From positions 1 to 64,000 of IMG/VR virus record IMGVR_UViG_3300009103_000007: 64,000 nt of DNA. One strand, 5' to 3'. Position 1 is the first letter of the stretch. Each line of letters starts with the position of its first letter. This document shows, piece after piece, positions 1 to 7,531 of this stretch. The stretch is from a virus. The translations under genes were made by a program, and so were the position numbers. The notes under the pieces were generated by a model. It made no database searches. It saw only the letters and a list, made by a program, of their open reading frames with translations, and was not told where the DNA came from.

Positions 1-149
1 AAATAAATAAGTGGCGCCTTTATGATGATAGTGTTCTCTATGAATTCAAGTCAAGGAGGGATATCGAGTTTTGGTTGGAATCCAAATTATTACAAGAAGT
101 GGACGATGATCTGCAGGTGTTCTTTTCAGGACATAAAGAGTATATTTAG
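1..149 (+). CDS. Hypothetical protein, 3' end only
   Basis: An open frame enters from the left edge (codons begin at base 3) and stops with TAG at 147-149. About 48 residues are visible, rich in charged and aromatic residues, ending in SGHKEYI. The family is not recognised. It is on the same strand as the next gene and 26 bases upstream of it. Only the C-terminus is in the window, so neither length nor function can be judged. Confidence 0.55.
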   Translation, partial: INKWRLYDDSVLYEFKSRRDIEFWLESKLLQEVDDDLQVFFSGHKEYI

Positions 150-175
150 TATTTGATGATACTAGTTATTATACA

Positions 176-427
176 ATGATCAAAGACATAATCAAAATAC
201 AGACAACTCATGGATACACAATAGATGTGTCTGCCGAAATTTCTTCTGAATACGACTCGGCAGCTGGAGTGACACGTTCACGGGACGGTGAAGATATCCC
301 CGAAGTACCTACATCACAGCATTTTATTCCATTTCGATTGACTTTTTTGGGCCCACCAAATATCAGGGGCCAGCGGCCGGAACCCAATAGTAAATATTAT
401 ACTTTCGTGGGAATCACTAGGGGTTGA
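176..427 (+). CDS. Hypothetical protein, 83 aa
   Basis: Small ORF starting with ATG and ending in TGA just before the next gene at 432. No good Shine-Dalgarno sequence precedes the ATG; the upstream DNA is AT-rich. The product is soluble and mixed in composition, with no signal peptide, Cys pair or catalytic motif that I can see. Its C-terminal half is rich in Pro and Gly. The family is not recognised. Its place in a packed + strand run is the main support for it being real. Confidence 0.55.
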   Translation: MIKDIIKIQTTHGYTIDVSAEISSEYDSAAGVTRSRDGEDIPEVPTSQHFIPFRLTFLGPPNIRGQRPEPNSKYYTFVGITRG

Positions 428-431
428 GCCT

Positions 432-1391
432 ATGATTGATCAAATTAAACCTCTGGCCAACAAATTAACAAAATTTTGCCAAAAAAAATTAGGATTTGAG
501 TCTCCGCCCAAACTCTTTCTAAAAAGTGATGAAGAGAATTCTAGGAATCCGCTAGGAAGAACCGCTCACTATAATCCAAATGAAAAGTCAGTAACCATTT
601 TTGTCACAGGCAGGCATATAAAAGATGTCTTAAGATCCCTTTCCCATGAACTTGTGCACCATCACCAAAATTTAAGAGGAGATCTGGCCCCAGAGAAATG
701 TGGAAATTTAAGTGCTGGATATGCACAAGATAATGAACATATGCGAAATATGGAAAAAGAAGCCTATTTATTAGGTAATATGAATTTTAGAGATTGGGAA
801 GACGGTTGCAAACTCAGCATAAAAGAGTCTAGATTATTAAAGGAGAACAAAATAATGAGTACCAATAAGTCAAAAGTTAAAATAAACAAAAGAATTCTTA
901 AAAAGTTGATCGAAAGAATTGTCGCCAAAAGATTAACATTAAAAGAGTTCGGAAGTGATCCTGCTTACAGTAGAGACGATGCCCTAGGGCCAGAAGAGGA
1001 ATTGGAATCAGATTCTTTTGTACCCGAAGATGAAGGAGAATGGCCAACAGATATGAAGCCGCCACCAGATTCTGATCTAGATTCAGGATATATAATGCCC
1101 GAAGACGAAGACGAAGAAGAATGGCCAGAGGCGGATCCAAATTGGGTACCCAATGACGAAGAAGAATGGCCTCCACCGGTCCAGCCGCCAGCGCTCCCAG
1201 GAGACGAAGAGCCGGTTCCATTTTTGCAAGGAGATGAAGAGGAGGATCCATTTTTACAAGAAGGTTCAACTGACTGTGATTGTACAGATTTAAACGGCAC
1301 TCCCGAAAGAGAGGGCAATTTATATGAAGCTAGGTTTGGTAACAGAAACTCAAAATTGTTTGAAAAATTAACCAAAAAGTGGACAAAATAA
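432..1391 (+). CDS. Putative zinc metallopeptidase with acidic Pro/Trp-rich tail
   Basis: Residues 1-140 form a zincin-like domain: H72-E-L-V-H76 is a HExxH zinc motif, and an E in the downstream NMEKEAY stretch is a candidate third ligand. Residues 142 onward are different: a basic helical stretch (KINKRILKKLIERIV) ending in TLKE-F, then a very acidic region with repeated EEEWP/EDEDEEEWP units and a final PFLQE-GS. The start overlaps no gene and follows the previous stop by 4 bases. The two halves are separated by a well-placed internal ribosome site and ATG (855; see separate entry), so this may be a fusion of two formerly separate genes or may encode two products. The tail contains L-x-E sites of the kind discussed for the cargo leaders. 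The substrate is unknown. Confidence 0.65.
   Translation: MIDQIKPLANKLTKFCQKKLGFESPPKLFLKSDEENSRNPLGRTAHYNPNEKSVTIFVTGRHIKDVLRSLSHELVHHHQNLRGDLAPEKCGNLSAGYAQDNEHMRNMEKEAYLLGNMNFRDWEDGCKLSIKESRLLKENKIMSTNKSKVKINKRILKKLIERIVAKRLTLKEFGSDPAYSRDDALGPEEELESDSFVPEDEGEWPTDMKPPPDSDLDSGYIMPEDEDEEEWPEADPNWVPNDEEEWPPPVQPPALPGDEEPVPFLQGDEEEDPFLQEGSTDCDCTDLNGTPEREGNLYEARFGNRNSKLFEKLTKKWTK
855..1391 (+). CDS. Possible internal-start product of the zincin gene (178 aa acidic protein)
   Basis: An in-frame ATG at 855 is preceded by AAGGAG at 840-845 with a 9-base spacer, a better ribosome site than that of the full ORF. The product would begin MSTNKSKVKINKRILKKL and reach TLKE-FGS. This is similar in style to the MKVTKQYLRKLIKE leader of the gene at 9087 (a basic amphipathic helix ending in L-x-E). 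The rest is the acidic EEWP-repeat tail. Whether this start is used alone, or only as a remnant of a gene fusion, cannot be told from sequence. Confidence 0.35.
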   Translation: MSTNKSKVKINKRILKKLIERIVAKRLTLKEFGSDPAYSRDDALGPEEELESDSFVPEDEGEWPTDMKPPPDSDLDSGYIMPEDEDEEEWPEADPNWVPNDEEEWPPPVQPPALPGDEEPVPFLQGDEEEDPFLQEGSTDCDCTDLNGTPEREGNLYEARFGNRNSKLFEKLTKKWTK

Positions 1392-1397
1392 ATACAA

Positions 1398-1679
1398 GTG
1401 TCTTTTTACAATAAAACATATAACGAGTTAAATGATTTAACTAGAAGATTCCTCATGAATGAGGGAAATATAGAAATAAACACATATATACAGGCTGTCT
1501 CTGATATACTTGAATCTCTTAAGCCTAAAACTACTTCTGATAAAAACAGGGTGTTAACCGCAAAAAATCATTTACGTGAAATACGCAGATATGCCAAAAG
1601 ACTGAAGGAGCAAATAAATATTTTGGAAGAGAGAGTCCAAATTCTAGAGGAAGCAAATGAATCGGAAATTATTAAATGA
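1398..1679 (+). CDS. Small coiled-coil protein with L-x-x-E leader
   Basis: The start is a GTG at 1398, since no ATG is near; the end overlaps the next gene by 23 bases. The 93-residue product starts MSFYNKTYNELNDLTRRFLMNE-GN, ending in a leader-like segment comparable to the T4 prohead-protease site, though with M rather than L/I at the third position. Residues 55-90 are strongly helical with heptad-like Leu/Ile spacing (KRLKEQINILEERVQILEE), so a coiled coil is likely. It might be a head-core or scaffold-like component or a packaged protein; this is inference and no specific family is recognised. Confidence 0.6.
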   Translation: MSFYNKTYNELNDLTRRFLMNEGNIEINTYIQAVSDILESLKPKTTSDKNRVLTAKNHLREIRRYAKRLKEQINILEERVQILEEANESEIIK

Positions 1680-4119
1680 AGGTGGCTCCGGTGGGCATAT
1701 GTTCCATCCTTTTAATTTGCCATCCATCAATTCTGGCACTGATTTAATAGAGTTTTTCTATAAAGCAGCTGAATTTCTTGCAAGAAATCCTGAAAAAATA
1801 ACACCTAGCGATTCCAGTAGCCTTAAAGTCGACGGCGCCAATACCGCCTTCAAACTTGTGCGTGGACCCTCTGGATTAGAGTTTGCATTTGATCGAGGAT
1901 CGATGTTCCCTATAGATATAGAGGGAATCACCATTGATAAACTCACCGATCCGGATGGTAACAAAACTCACGGACGTTGGCCCGCGGGACATGGCATGAT
2001 CTCTATGGGTAGGATTATGTTGGGGGCCCTCAATCGCGCGCTTCCAAGAATTAAGCAGGAATTAATTGCTTTAGGACTAATGGACGAAAAAGGCAACCCA
2101 GATACTACTAAATTTATAAATTCCGAATTCTGTTGGAAGGAGACGAACGCAGTAAAATACAATGAAGATTTTGTAGCATTTCACGGAGTGAATCAATATT
2201 ACGAAAAAGATTACAGGGGTATACATCGACCGGGCGCCGTACGGCCATTAATCAAAGATGAGAAAACAGGGAAAATGATCCCGACCAAACAGACGGCTAC
2301 AGAGATATTGTATGACGAAAGTGCGATGGAGAGTTTTAAAAATAAGGTTTTGCCATATTTCCGAGAAGCAAAGGGCCCGAAAAATCCGGATGGGTTTAAT
2401 GTATATACTGTGATTCCAGTGTACTTAAAAGAAGCCGGCGACCTACCTTCCAAGATCGAAGAAATGCTAGCTAGTGAACTTACTATTCGATTTAGACGCG
2501 ACCAATTAAATGAATGGAAAGCGGACCCCTCCGGAACGGCGACGATGTCACTCAAAGGGTGGTTATCAGACAAGAGAACTGTAAACCCCAGAGCAGTATT
2601 TATTAATATGTCTGATGGTTCCAAAAAGGGAGCTATGAGCAAAGAGGTTTATGGCCGTATCCTGAGTGGAGAACCTGTTGAAGAAATGGTAAAAGATCCT
2701 GAAAGTTGGGATGTGGCCGCGGCAATTAATGGAGCTTTATTTTACTATGCAATAGAGAATGTTGGCGCAACTATTTTAAAGGATTTAACAAGTCCTTTGG
2801 GGGATATTGTGACTGATGAAATGGCCCATGAGGGCGTGGTCTTAAGAAACGAAGAACTCTTCGGTGTAAAAATGGTAAAAATTACAGGCAACTTTATAAC
2901 GTCAGGAAGTACCGGTAAATTCGCCTCTAACAGGCCGGAAGAGCAATTGCCACTATCCCCTTCGGAAAGAGAGGAACAGCCCGAGCAGGCTGATATAGAG
3001 GCCCCAGAAGAGGTTCTGGCGGCCGGCCGGCGGCCATTTCGTATAGGTATGTTGCCAGGGGCATTTAAGCCACCTCACCGCGGCCATCTGAATATGGCTA
3101 CTCGACTGGCTAAGGCTGCGAAACTGGATAAGGTCCTAATTTTAATTTCTAAACCTACTCAAAAACAAAGAGCTATGGCCTCAGGAAAAGTCTTAACTGC
3201 TGAGGATTCACAACTTATTTGGCAGCAATATATTGCTGGCTCCTCTATTCCGAATGCTGAAGCGCACCCTTCTCCGCATGCCTCGCCTGTACAGGTAGTT
3301 TATGATTATGTAATGAAAGATCCTGACCCTAATGATGATTTAATCGCTCCTCTTGGAGCGGAAATTTTCTTGGGTTGCGGTGACAAAGGAAGTGATGCAG
3401 ATCGTTATAGTGAAATCGCCGCGAAAGCAAGAAAGGATTTAAAAATTAAAATAGTAACGTGCCCACTTGATGTTCGACATACAGGTGAGTATATGGAGCT
3501 TTTGAATTCAGCTCCAGAGATCAAAAACAATATGCCCTCTGTAATAGACCCTGACGAAGATAAAGATCCTAGAGACTTTCATGGCTCTGACATGAGATAT
3601 CTCGCAGAATTCACTGAAAACAGTTCTGTAGCTCTAGAGTTGTTTAAAGATTTTGTACCAAAGGGAGATGCTTTGGCTGTCTTGGGAATACTAGGCATAA
3701 ACCCATCCAGCGCTGGCATCGAGCGAGATGAGCCATCCGCGCAAGCCCCTGGAGCTGTCATGGAAGTAGAGAATCTATTTGATTTGTTTGGTGAGATATT
3801 GCTGCAAGAGGATTTTCAAGATAAAATGAAGGCGCGTCTTTGTCGAGCACATGATTGGTTCTTAAATCAGGGGCGCCATGATTTAACAAAACATGGTGGC
3901 GGATTTCATCTAGATCCTCCAAAGTGTAAGTCAAATGCTTTCGTTGCAAAAGAATCAGTAAAATCAAAAATAAAACTTAAACTTTTAAAAGGATTCGCAG
4001 AAAAAGATATAGAAGAGGCATCATCAATGGGTGCGGGAATGGTTGCAATTTCCCCGGCTAAAATTGGTGTTGGTAAGAGGGAGAATGAAGAAGATGAAGA
4101 AGAGACTCTCATTAGATAA
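1657..4119 (+). CDS. Ligase-like nucleotidyltransferase fused to cytidylyltransferase (NMNAT/PPAT-like) domain
   Basis: An 820-residue two-domain enzyme. The N-terminal part has the signature of covalent nucleotidyltransferases (RNA/DNA ligase superfamily): motif I K57-V-D-G60, a motif IV-like E392-G-V-V395 and a motif V-like K405-M-V-K408. From about residue 463 a second domain carries GAFKPPH474RGH477, the HxGH motif of class I cytidylyl/adenylyltransferases, followed by a nucleotide-binding-type fold to about residue 690. The C-terminus is acidic, with a helical linker containing ILLQE-DF. The protein begins MNRKLLNE-GGSGG, a very short leader with the L-x-E cut site seen in the cargo genes downstream. 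The ATG sits inside the previous gene, with GAGGAAG 5' of it. Possible roles are RNA/DNA end joining or NAD or nucleotide-cofactor metabolism; the substrate is not decided by sequence. Confidence 0.75.
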   Translation: MNRKLLNEGGSGGHMFHPFNLPSINSGTDLIEFFYKAAEFLARNPEKITPSDSSSLKVDGANTAFKLVRGPSGLEFAFDRGSMFPIDIEGITIDKLTDPDGNKTHGRWPAGHGMISMGRIMLGALNRALPRIKQELIALGLMDEKGNPDTTKFINSEFCWKETNAVKYNEDFVAFHGVNQYYEKDYRGIHRPGAVRPLIKDEKTGKMIPTKQTATEILYDESAMESFKNKVLPYFREAKGPKNPDGFNVYTVIPVYLKEAGDLPSKIEEMLASELTIRFRRDQLNEWKADPSGTATMSLKGWLSDKRTVNPRAVFINMSDGSKKGAMSKEVYGRILSGEPVEEMVKDPESWDVAAAINGALFYYAIENVGATILKDLTSPLGDIVTDEMAHEGVVLRNEELFGVKMVKITGNFITSGSTGKFASNRPEEQLPLSPSEREEQPEQADIEAPEEVLAAGRRPFRIGMLPGAFKPPHRGHLNMATRLAKAAKLDKVLILISKPTQKQRAMASGKVLTAEDSQLIWQQYIAGSSIPNAEAHPSPHASPVQVVYDYVMKDPDPNDDLIAPLGAEIFLGCGDKGSDADRYSEIAAKARKDLKIKIVTCPLDVRHTGEYMELLNSAPEIKNNMPSVIDPDEDKDPRDFHGSDMRYLAEFTENSSVALELFKDFVPKGDALAVLGILGINPSSAGIERDEPSAQAPGAVMEVENLFDLFGEILLQEDFQDKMKARLCRAHDWFLNQGRHDLTKHGGGFHLDPPKCKSNAFVAKESVKSKIKLKLLKGFAEKDIEEASSMGAGMVAISPAKIGVGKRENEEDEEETLIR

Positions 4120-4182
4120 ATCCAATTTTAATGTTGAGATCTTTTGTTTTTTTGAATCTATTTATATTAACGAGGGCACCAC

Positions 4183-4965
4183 ATGACTACGACTACTCAA
4201 GAAAATAAAATCCGTAAGATCTTAAAATCAGCTATAAGATCTTTTTTCGAAAAAAAAATAAGGAACGATGAGAAGATAGTGAAATCACTATTGGAAGAGC
4301 ACACTCTTCGCATGCATATTAGGGATCTACTATTAGAATCAGCAGTGGAGGATCCGGATGCAGATGTGCATGATAATACCGGTATTAACACATTAAAAGA
4401 CTTGCTTAAAAACACAAACGTATTGTCTACCCTCAGGGGTGTCTACAAAACCTTAACAACAAGTGAAGCCCAGAGAACATCGTTCAGATCACACATAGTT
4501 CGGTGGATTCAAGATACATTGGCGCCAATACGGATCAATGATAAGGCGCCCCTCAAAGATCCGGAAGAGGCCCTATCCGAAGGAATTGAAGATGGAGATG
4601 TGGATATCGATGTCACTGGAATAGACGCTGGAAAATTTATAGATGCAAAAGACGGTGGCCCAGAGGCACCAAAAGAAGAAGAAAAAGAAACTAGTAACAT
4701 GGATCCAATCGAAGGGGAAGATACCACTGGTCGTAATAAAGCTGAAAGAGTTTACCCTACAATAGAAAAATCTATTATAGATTATTATGCCGAACTTGAT
4801 CACGAAGAAGATCAAGAGTTATTTTATGATTATCTCATTGCAAACATAAAGCTGTATTTTGATAAGTGGGAAGGGGAAATGACCCCAGATGTAGACGAGC
4901 CAACTAACGATGAATACCAATCTCACGCGCAGCCAGAGCCAGCCCCGTCGCCAATATCAGAATAA
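4183..4965 (+). CDS. Acidic hypothetical protein (possible head-core/packaged protein)
   Basis: 260 residues. The N-terminal 55 are helical and basic (KIRKILKSAIRSFFEKKIRN), then RDLLLE-SAVED, an L-x-E-small site like those used by T4-type prohead proteases. The remainder is strongly acidic, with low-complexity EEEKETS and DEPTNDE stretches and a helical block with Tyr residues near 195-235. The composition resembles phage prohead-core proteins, but no named family is recognised. GAGGGC about 7 bases before the ATG can serve as ribosome site. It is separated from its neighbours by 63-base and 61-base gaps, the latter holding a possible promoter. Confidence 0.6.
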   Translation: MTTTTQENKIRKILKSAIRSFFEKKIRNDEKIVKSLLEEHTLRMHIRDLLLESAVEDPDADVHDNTGINTLKDLLKNTNVLSTLRGVYKTLTTSEAQRTSFRSHIVRWIQDTLAPIRINDKAPLKDPEEALSEGIEDGDVDIDVTGIDAGKFIDAKDGGPEAPKEEEKETSNMDPIEGEDTTGRNKAERVYPTIEKSIIDYYAELDHEEDQELFYDYLIANIKLYFDKWEGEMTPDVDEPTNDEYQSHAQPEPAPSPISE

Positions 4966-4967
4966 GC

Positions 4968-4996
4968 TTGCATTTTAAAAGCAAATATGCTATTTT
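4968..4996 (+). promoter_or_regulatory. Candidate sigma70-like promoter
   Basis: TTGCAT at 4968-4973 and TATTTT at 4991-4996 with a 17-base spacer, 31 bases before the ATG of the HTH-like gene at 5027. The -35 box and the spacing are good; the -10 box is weak. Confidence 0.4.
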
Positions 4997-5026
4997 AGTT
5001 GAGGTGGTTGGGTTTGGCAGTTAAAG

Positions 5027-5395
5027 ATGGTATTTGATAATTCATTAAAGAAAAAACCTGAAAGGTTGAAAAGTTTAAATAAAGATTTCGACATATACTC
5101 TTCTCTAATTTCAGAAGAAAAGATAGATCGTAAGTTTTTCGAAAAATTAAAATTTCTAAAATTAGAGGAATTAATAGCTTTAAAACTTTCTTCAGCTTCA
5201 ATAGGAATTAAAGGAAAATTAATTAATTTTCCTTTAATTAAATTTATTTCAGATATCTCCAAGGAGGCCTGTGTTTTATTTGCTTTATCAAGTACTGACT
5301 CTAAAAGAGATGCGGCAATGATACTTGGAATTACGAAAAAAGAACTCAATCGCTTAATTAAAGTGTATGATATTGATTTAAAAAAGGAGAAATGA
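5027..5395 (+). CDS. Small protein with Fis/NtrC-type helix-turn-helix C-terminus
   Basis: A 122-residue basic protein. The C-terminal 30 residues (SKRDAAMILGITKKELNRL, then IKVYDID) fit the helix-turn-helix pattern of Fis and NtrC-family C-termini, where AAxxLGI-turn-xLxRxIKxY is typical. The first 90 residues are helical, without a known domain. It has its own candidate promoter upstream and overlaps the start of a tiny membrane-protein gene. A role as DNA-binding regulator is inference from the HTH pattern alone. Confidence 0.6.
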   Translation: MVFDNSLKKKPERLKSLNKDFDIYSSLISEEKIDRKFFEKLKFLKLEELIALKLSSASIGIKGKLINFPLIKFISDISKEACVLFALSSTDSKRDAAMILGITKKELNRLIKVYDIDLKKEK

Positions 5396-5490
5396 TGTTT
5401 ACTACAATAATAATAGGGTCTGCGATATTACTTCCACTAATTATATTACCAATGTTAGTGTTTAAGTTGGCTGAATTTGGAGATAGGTGA
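5392..5490 (+). CDS. 32-aa single-span membrane microprotein
   Basis: ATG at 5392 (or 5395), preceded by AAAAAGGAGAA and overlapping the stop of the upstream gene. The predicted product reads MMFTTIIIGSAILLPLIILP, continues MLVFKLAEFG and ends DR. About 24 consecutive hydrophobic residues form one membrane span followed by a short charged tail. The strong ribosome site and the overlap favour translation. The function is unknown; size and topology would fit a holin-like, inner-membrane regulator or leader-type protein, but nothing distinguishes these. Too short for standard gene callers. Confidence 0.5.
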   Translation: MMFTTIIIGSAILLPLIILPMLVFKLAEFGDR

Positions 5491-5505
5491 GGAGGAACAT
5501 GGAGC

Positions 5506-6132
5506 ATGGCTAAGATAAGGGGTCTGCAAGCTAAAAAAATTGCTCTTCACTTTAAAGGTGTTCTTGATGCTAAGAAATATGCTTTTTTTGAAAAAGGTGA
5601 TTATAATGTAAATATTATAGCGGTTAGAAACGGCTCAGGAAGAGCCGATATCTTTGATGACTTCATGAATGTTGTGTATAAAATAGATGGAGAGTGGGTT
5701 GTCGATTCTTATATAATAACAACTGAACCTGGACCTCGGATTTTACGTAGGCCACTGCAAAGCGTAGCTCACAAGGGCACTGCCATATTAGTGCCCGATC
5801 AATATCGTTCAACTTATCAAATCGGTCTTCATGGCGGAAAGCGAAAATATATTGCTATAGTTCAGAGAGGAGGCGAGGTGAAAGTCTGGAGAGACAACAA
5901 TCGAGATTCTAAGCCTGATTATGTGGGAGAAAAAGACGAAGGATGGTATGGTATAAATATCCACAGACATTGGGGTTCTGACGAAAAAGACTATACTGGA
6001 TCTGTGTCAGCCGGCTGCCAAGTGTTCCAGAGTAGTAAAGATTTTTACGAATTTATGGATACTTGCAATATTGCAGCCGAAAGGTGGAAAAATAGTTTTA
6101 CATATACACTCTTAGAAGAGAGGGACTTATAA
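5506..6132 (+). CDS. L,D-transpeptidase-like (YkuD-fold) cell-wall enzyme
   Basis: A 208-residue protein. Residues 150-180 contain NIHRHWGS...SVSAGCQVF, the arrangement of a His followed by S-x-GC with a catalytic-type Cys seen in YkuD-like L,D-transpeptidases and in related phage cell-wall hydrolases. There is no signal peptide and no L-x-E leader, so it would be cytoplasmic until lysis or part of the virion. The start at 5506 is in the right frame, with GAGGAGG about 9 bases upstream; an out-of-frame ATG at 5499 is rejected. It is the first of several peptidoglycan-directed genes in the region. Confidence is moderate because the family is diverse. Confidence 0.6.
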   Translation: MAKIRGLQAKKIALHFKGVLDAKKYAFFEKGDYNVNIIAVRNGSGRADIFDDFMNVVYKIDGEWVVDSYIITTEPGPRILRRPLQSVAHKGTAILVPDQYRSTYQIGLHGGKRKYIAIVQRGGEVKVWRDNNRDSKPDYVGEKDEGWYGINIHRHWGSDEKDYTGSVSAGCQVFQSSKDFYEFMDTCNIAAERWKNSFTYTLLEERDL

Positions 6133-6143
6133 AGGAGAAGAAA

Positions 6144-6560
6144 ATGCCTAAATTTTATAGACAAAACAGAAAAAATATCAATCCAAGATATTTTTTGAAT
6201 GAGACTGCACAAAGAGAGGACGAAGCTGACTTAGCACAATGTGCTCAACATTTATTGCAGGGAGAAAAATGTTCCGGTCACTTCACAGATTTGGAATCTT
6301 TAAATGACCGAGGCATAAAGATGTTAGCTAATTTTTTTGATGACATAAGTAATGAAACGAATTGTGTCCTCACTACTTGTGAGGTAAAGGCTCTGTATCA
6401 TAGAATAGTCCAGATTTATGGAAAAGAATATGCTAGGAGTATGGCGTTTAAGCCAGAAATTTTTCAACATGAGGTGGAGGATATCAAAAACAGATACAAA
6501 GAAATAGATCAGATGTTTGATAATTCAATTCCAAGAGGCCTCGACCGAGGGGGAGAATAG
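6144..6560 (+). CDS. Putative packaged protein, NPRYFLNE leader type (copy 1)
   Basis: A 138-residue protein starting MPKFYRQNRKNINPRYFLNE-TAQ, with AAAGGAG placed well before the ATG. The first 20 residues are basic and aromatic and end in L-N-E before a small residue, matching the (L/I)xE cut pattern of T4-type prohead proteases. The next gene begins with an almost parallel segment, while the bodies of the two proteins are unrelated by eye. The body is mixed helical with four Cys residues. Function is not recognised. I infer packaging in the phage head from the leader only. Confidence 0.6.
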   Translation: MPKFYRQNRKNINPRYFLNETAQREDEADLAQCAQHLLQGEKCSGHFTDLESLNDRGIKMLANFFDDISNETNCVLTTCEVKALYHRIVQIYGKEYARSMAFKPEIFQHEVEDIKNRYKEIDQMFDNSIPRGLDRGGE

Positions 6561-6564
6561 AGAT

Positions 6565-7023
6565 ATGCCAAAAGTATACAAAAATAAAAAGAAGTTTATT
6601 GATCCAAGATATTTTCTGAATGAGACTGTAAATAGGGATTTGGAAGAAGCAGTAGTGGATCCCGGCCTTACAAAAGGTGGCCAATGGCCAGGAGTTAACC
6701 CACAAAAGAGGGCTTCTGATTTAGCTCAACAAGCTATGGATAGACAGACCTCTGGCGAAATACCCCCTTGGGAGGGTGATGGAACTCCAGATGTTCAGCT
6801 AGATCTTTTGACGGGAGAAGATATTGCAGTTCTGGAAAGTATATTACATCATTTTCGCAGAAGTAAGTATAGCGGCGGCGGAGACCGAGGCGACCGATTT
6901 GCGGAAATAATGGCCAAACTCGGAATAAAATTGAGTGATCACGAAAATATGTCTGACTGGTCAGAGGAAGATAAAGAACATGCTCGAAGAGCGGAATTAC
7001 ATAGAAAAAACTGGAATAGATAA
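6565..7023 (+). CDS. Putative packaged protein, NPRYFLNE leader type (copy 2)
   Basis: The start chosen is the ATG at 6565, after GGGGGAGAATAGAGAT; an upstream in-frame ATG at 6517 lies inside the previous gene and would add residues absent from the sister protein. The product is 152 aa and begins MPKVYKNKKKFIDPRYFLNE-T, the same leader design as its neighbour. The body is Gly/Pro-rich in the middle and ends in a charged helix. No domain is recognised. The shared leader with a different body is the pattern seen repeatedly in this window. Confidence 0.6.
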   Translation: MPKVYKNKKKFIDPRYFLNETVNRDLEEAVVDPGLTKGGQWPGVNPQKRASDLAQQAMDRQTSGEIPPWEGDGTPDVQLDLLTGEDIAVLESILHHFRRSKYSGGGDRGDRFAEIMAKLGIKLSDHENMSDWSEEDKEHARRAELHRKNWNR

Positions 7024-7036
7024 AGGAGGAGGCACT

Positions 7037-7132
7037 ATGAAAGGGTTACTACATAGAATAGCAAATTTATTCAATGCAAAGCATTGCTGCTGCTGCTGTG
7101 GCTGTTGTTCATGCACTAGCGGCTGCTGTTAA
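7037..7132 (+). CDS. 31-aa cysteine-rich microprotein
   Basis: ATG at 7037, preceded by AAGGAGGAGG, one of the strongest ribosome sites in the window. The product starts MKGLLHRIANLFNAKH, an amphipathic basic helix, and ends CCCCCGCCSCTSGCC, giving 10 Cys in the last 15 residues. No family is recognised. Metal binding (metallothionein-like), multiple acylation or a disulfide cluster are all possible. It sits 4 bases before the leader-bearing gene at 7136. It is shorter than usual gene-calling cut-offs. Confidence 0.55.
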   Translation: MKGLLHRIANLFNAKHCCCCCGCCSCTSGCC

Positions 7133-7135
7133 ATC

Positions 7136-7531
7136 ATGAAATTGATAATGGAAAACTGGAAACGATTCTTAAAAGAAGCTGATTGGCCGCCGCGGCACCA
7201 TACAGATTCATTCGGCCATGCTGGCACCTCTGGTTTAGGTGAAGATGAAGACGCGTCAGAATTGGCTCGCAAATTAATGGTAGTTATACGTACTCCAACG
7301 GATTTTTGCCAAGAAACCCCAGAAGACGAAGATTGTTTTAGTGCTGACTTTTTGGTAAATTTGTTGAAGAACAGAAATACGCCCGGATTTGATTGGCCCG
7401 AAGACGTCGAAACACCGGAAGAGTTGGCGTTATATTTGTGTTCTCGCGAAGGTCGTAATAGTGAGTGGAGTTGGGTTGCGGAGGAGGCAGTTCAAAAATA
7501 TCTTCAACTAGGTGAAGAAGGGAAGCTTTAG
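7136..7531 (+). CDS. Putative packaged cargo protein with MKLIMENW leader
   Basis: A 131-residue acidic protein that begins MKLIMENWKRFLKE-ADW: a 14-residue leader with L-K-E before Ala, the consensus cut of T4-type prohead proteases and similar in design to T4 internal-protein leaders (MKTYQEFIAE-A). The body is acidic, with two or three Cys, and matches nothing I know. Its TAG stop (7529-7531) shares its last G with the first base of the tmRNA. Ribosome binding may depend on coupling with the Cys-rich gene 4 bases upstream. Confidence 0.65.
   Translation: MKLIMENWKRFLKEADWPPRHHTDSFGHAGTSGLGEDEDASELARKLMVVIRTPTDFCQETPEDEDCFSADFLVNLLKNRNTPGFDWPEDVETPEELALYLCSREGRNSEWSWVAEEAVQKYLQLGEEGKL

Noticed and set aside
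965-1375. Open frames on the - strand opposite the acidic tail of the zincin gene (123 and 136 codons)
   Set aside because: They mirror the repetitive GAA/GAC-rich codons of the + strand gene, giving Ser-rich or Leu-rich low-complexity products without ribosome sites.
1387-1394. AATAAATA late-promoter box
   Set aside because: It overlaps the stop codon of the preceding gene and fits only the weak part of the motif; chance is likely in AT-rich DNA.
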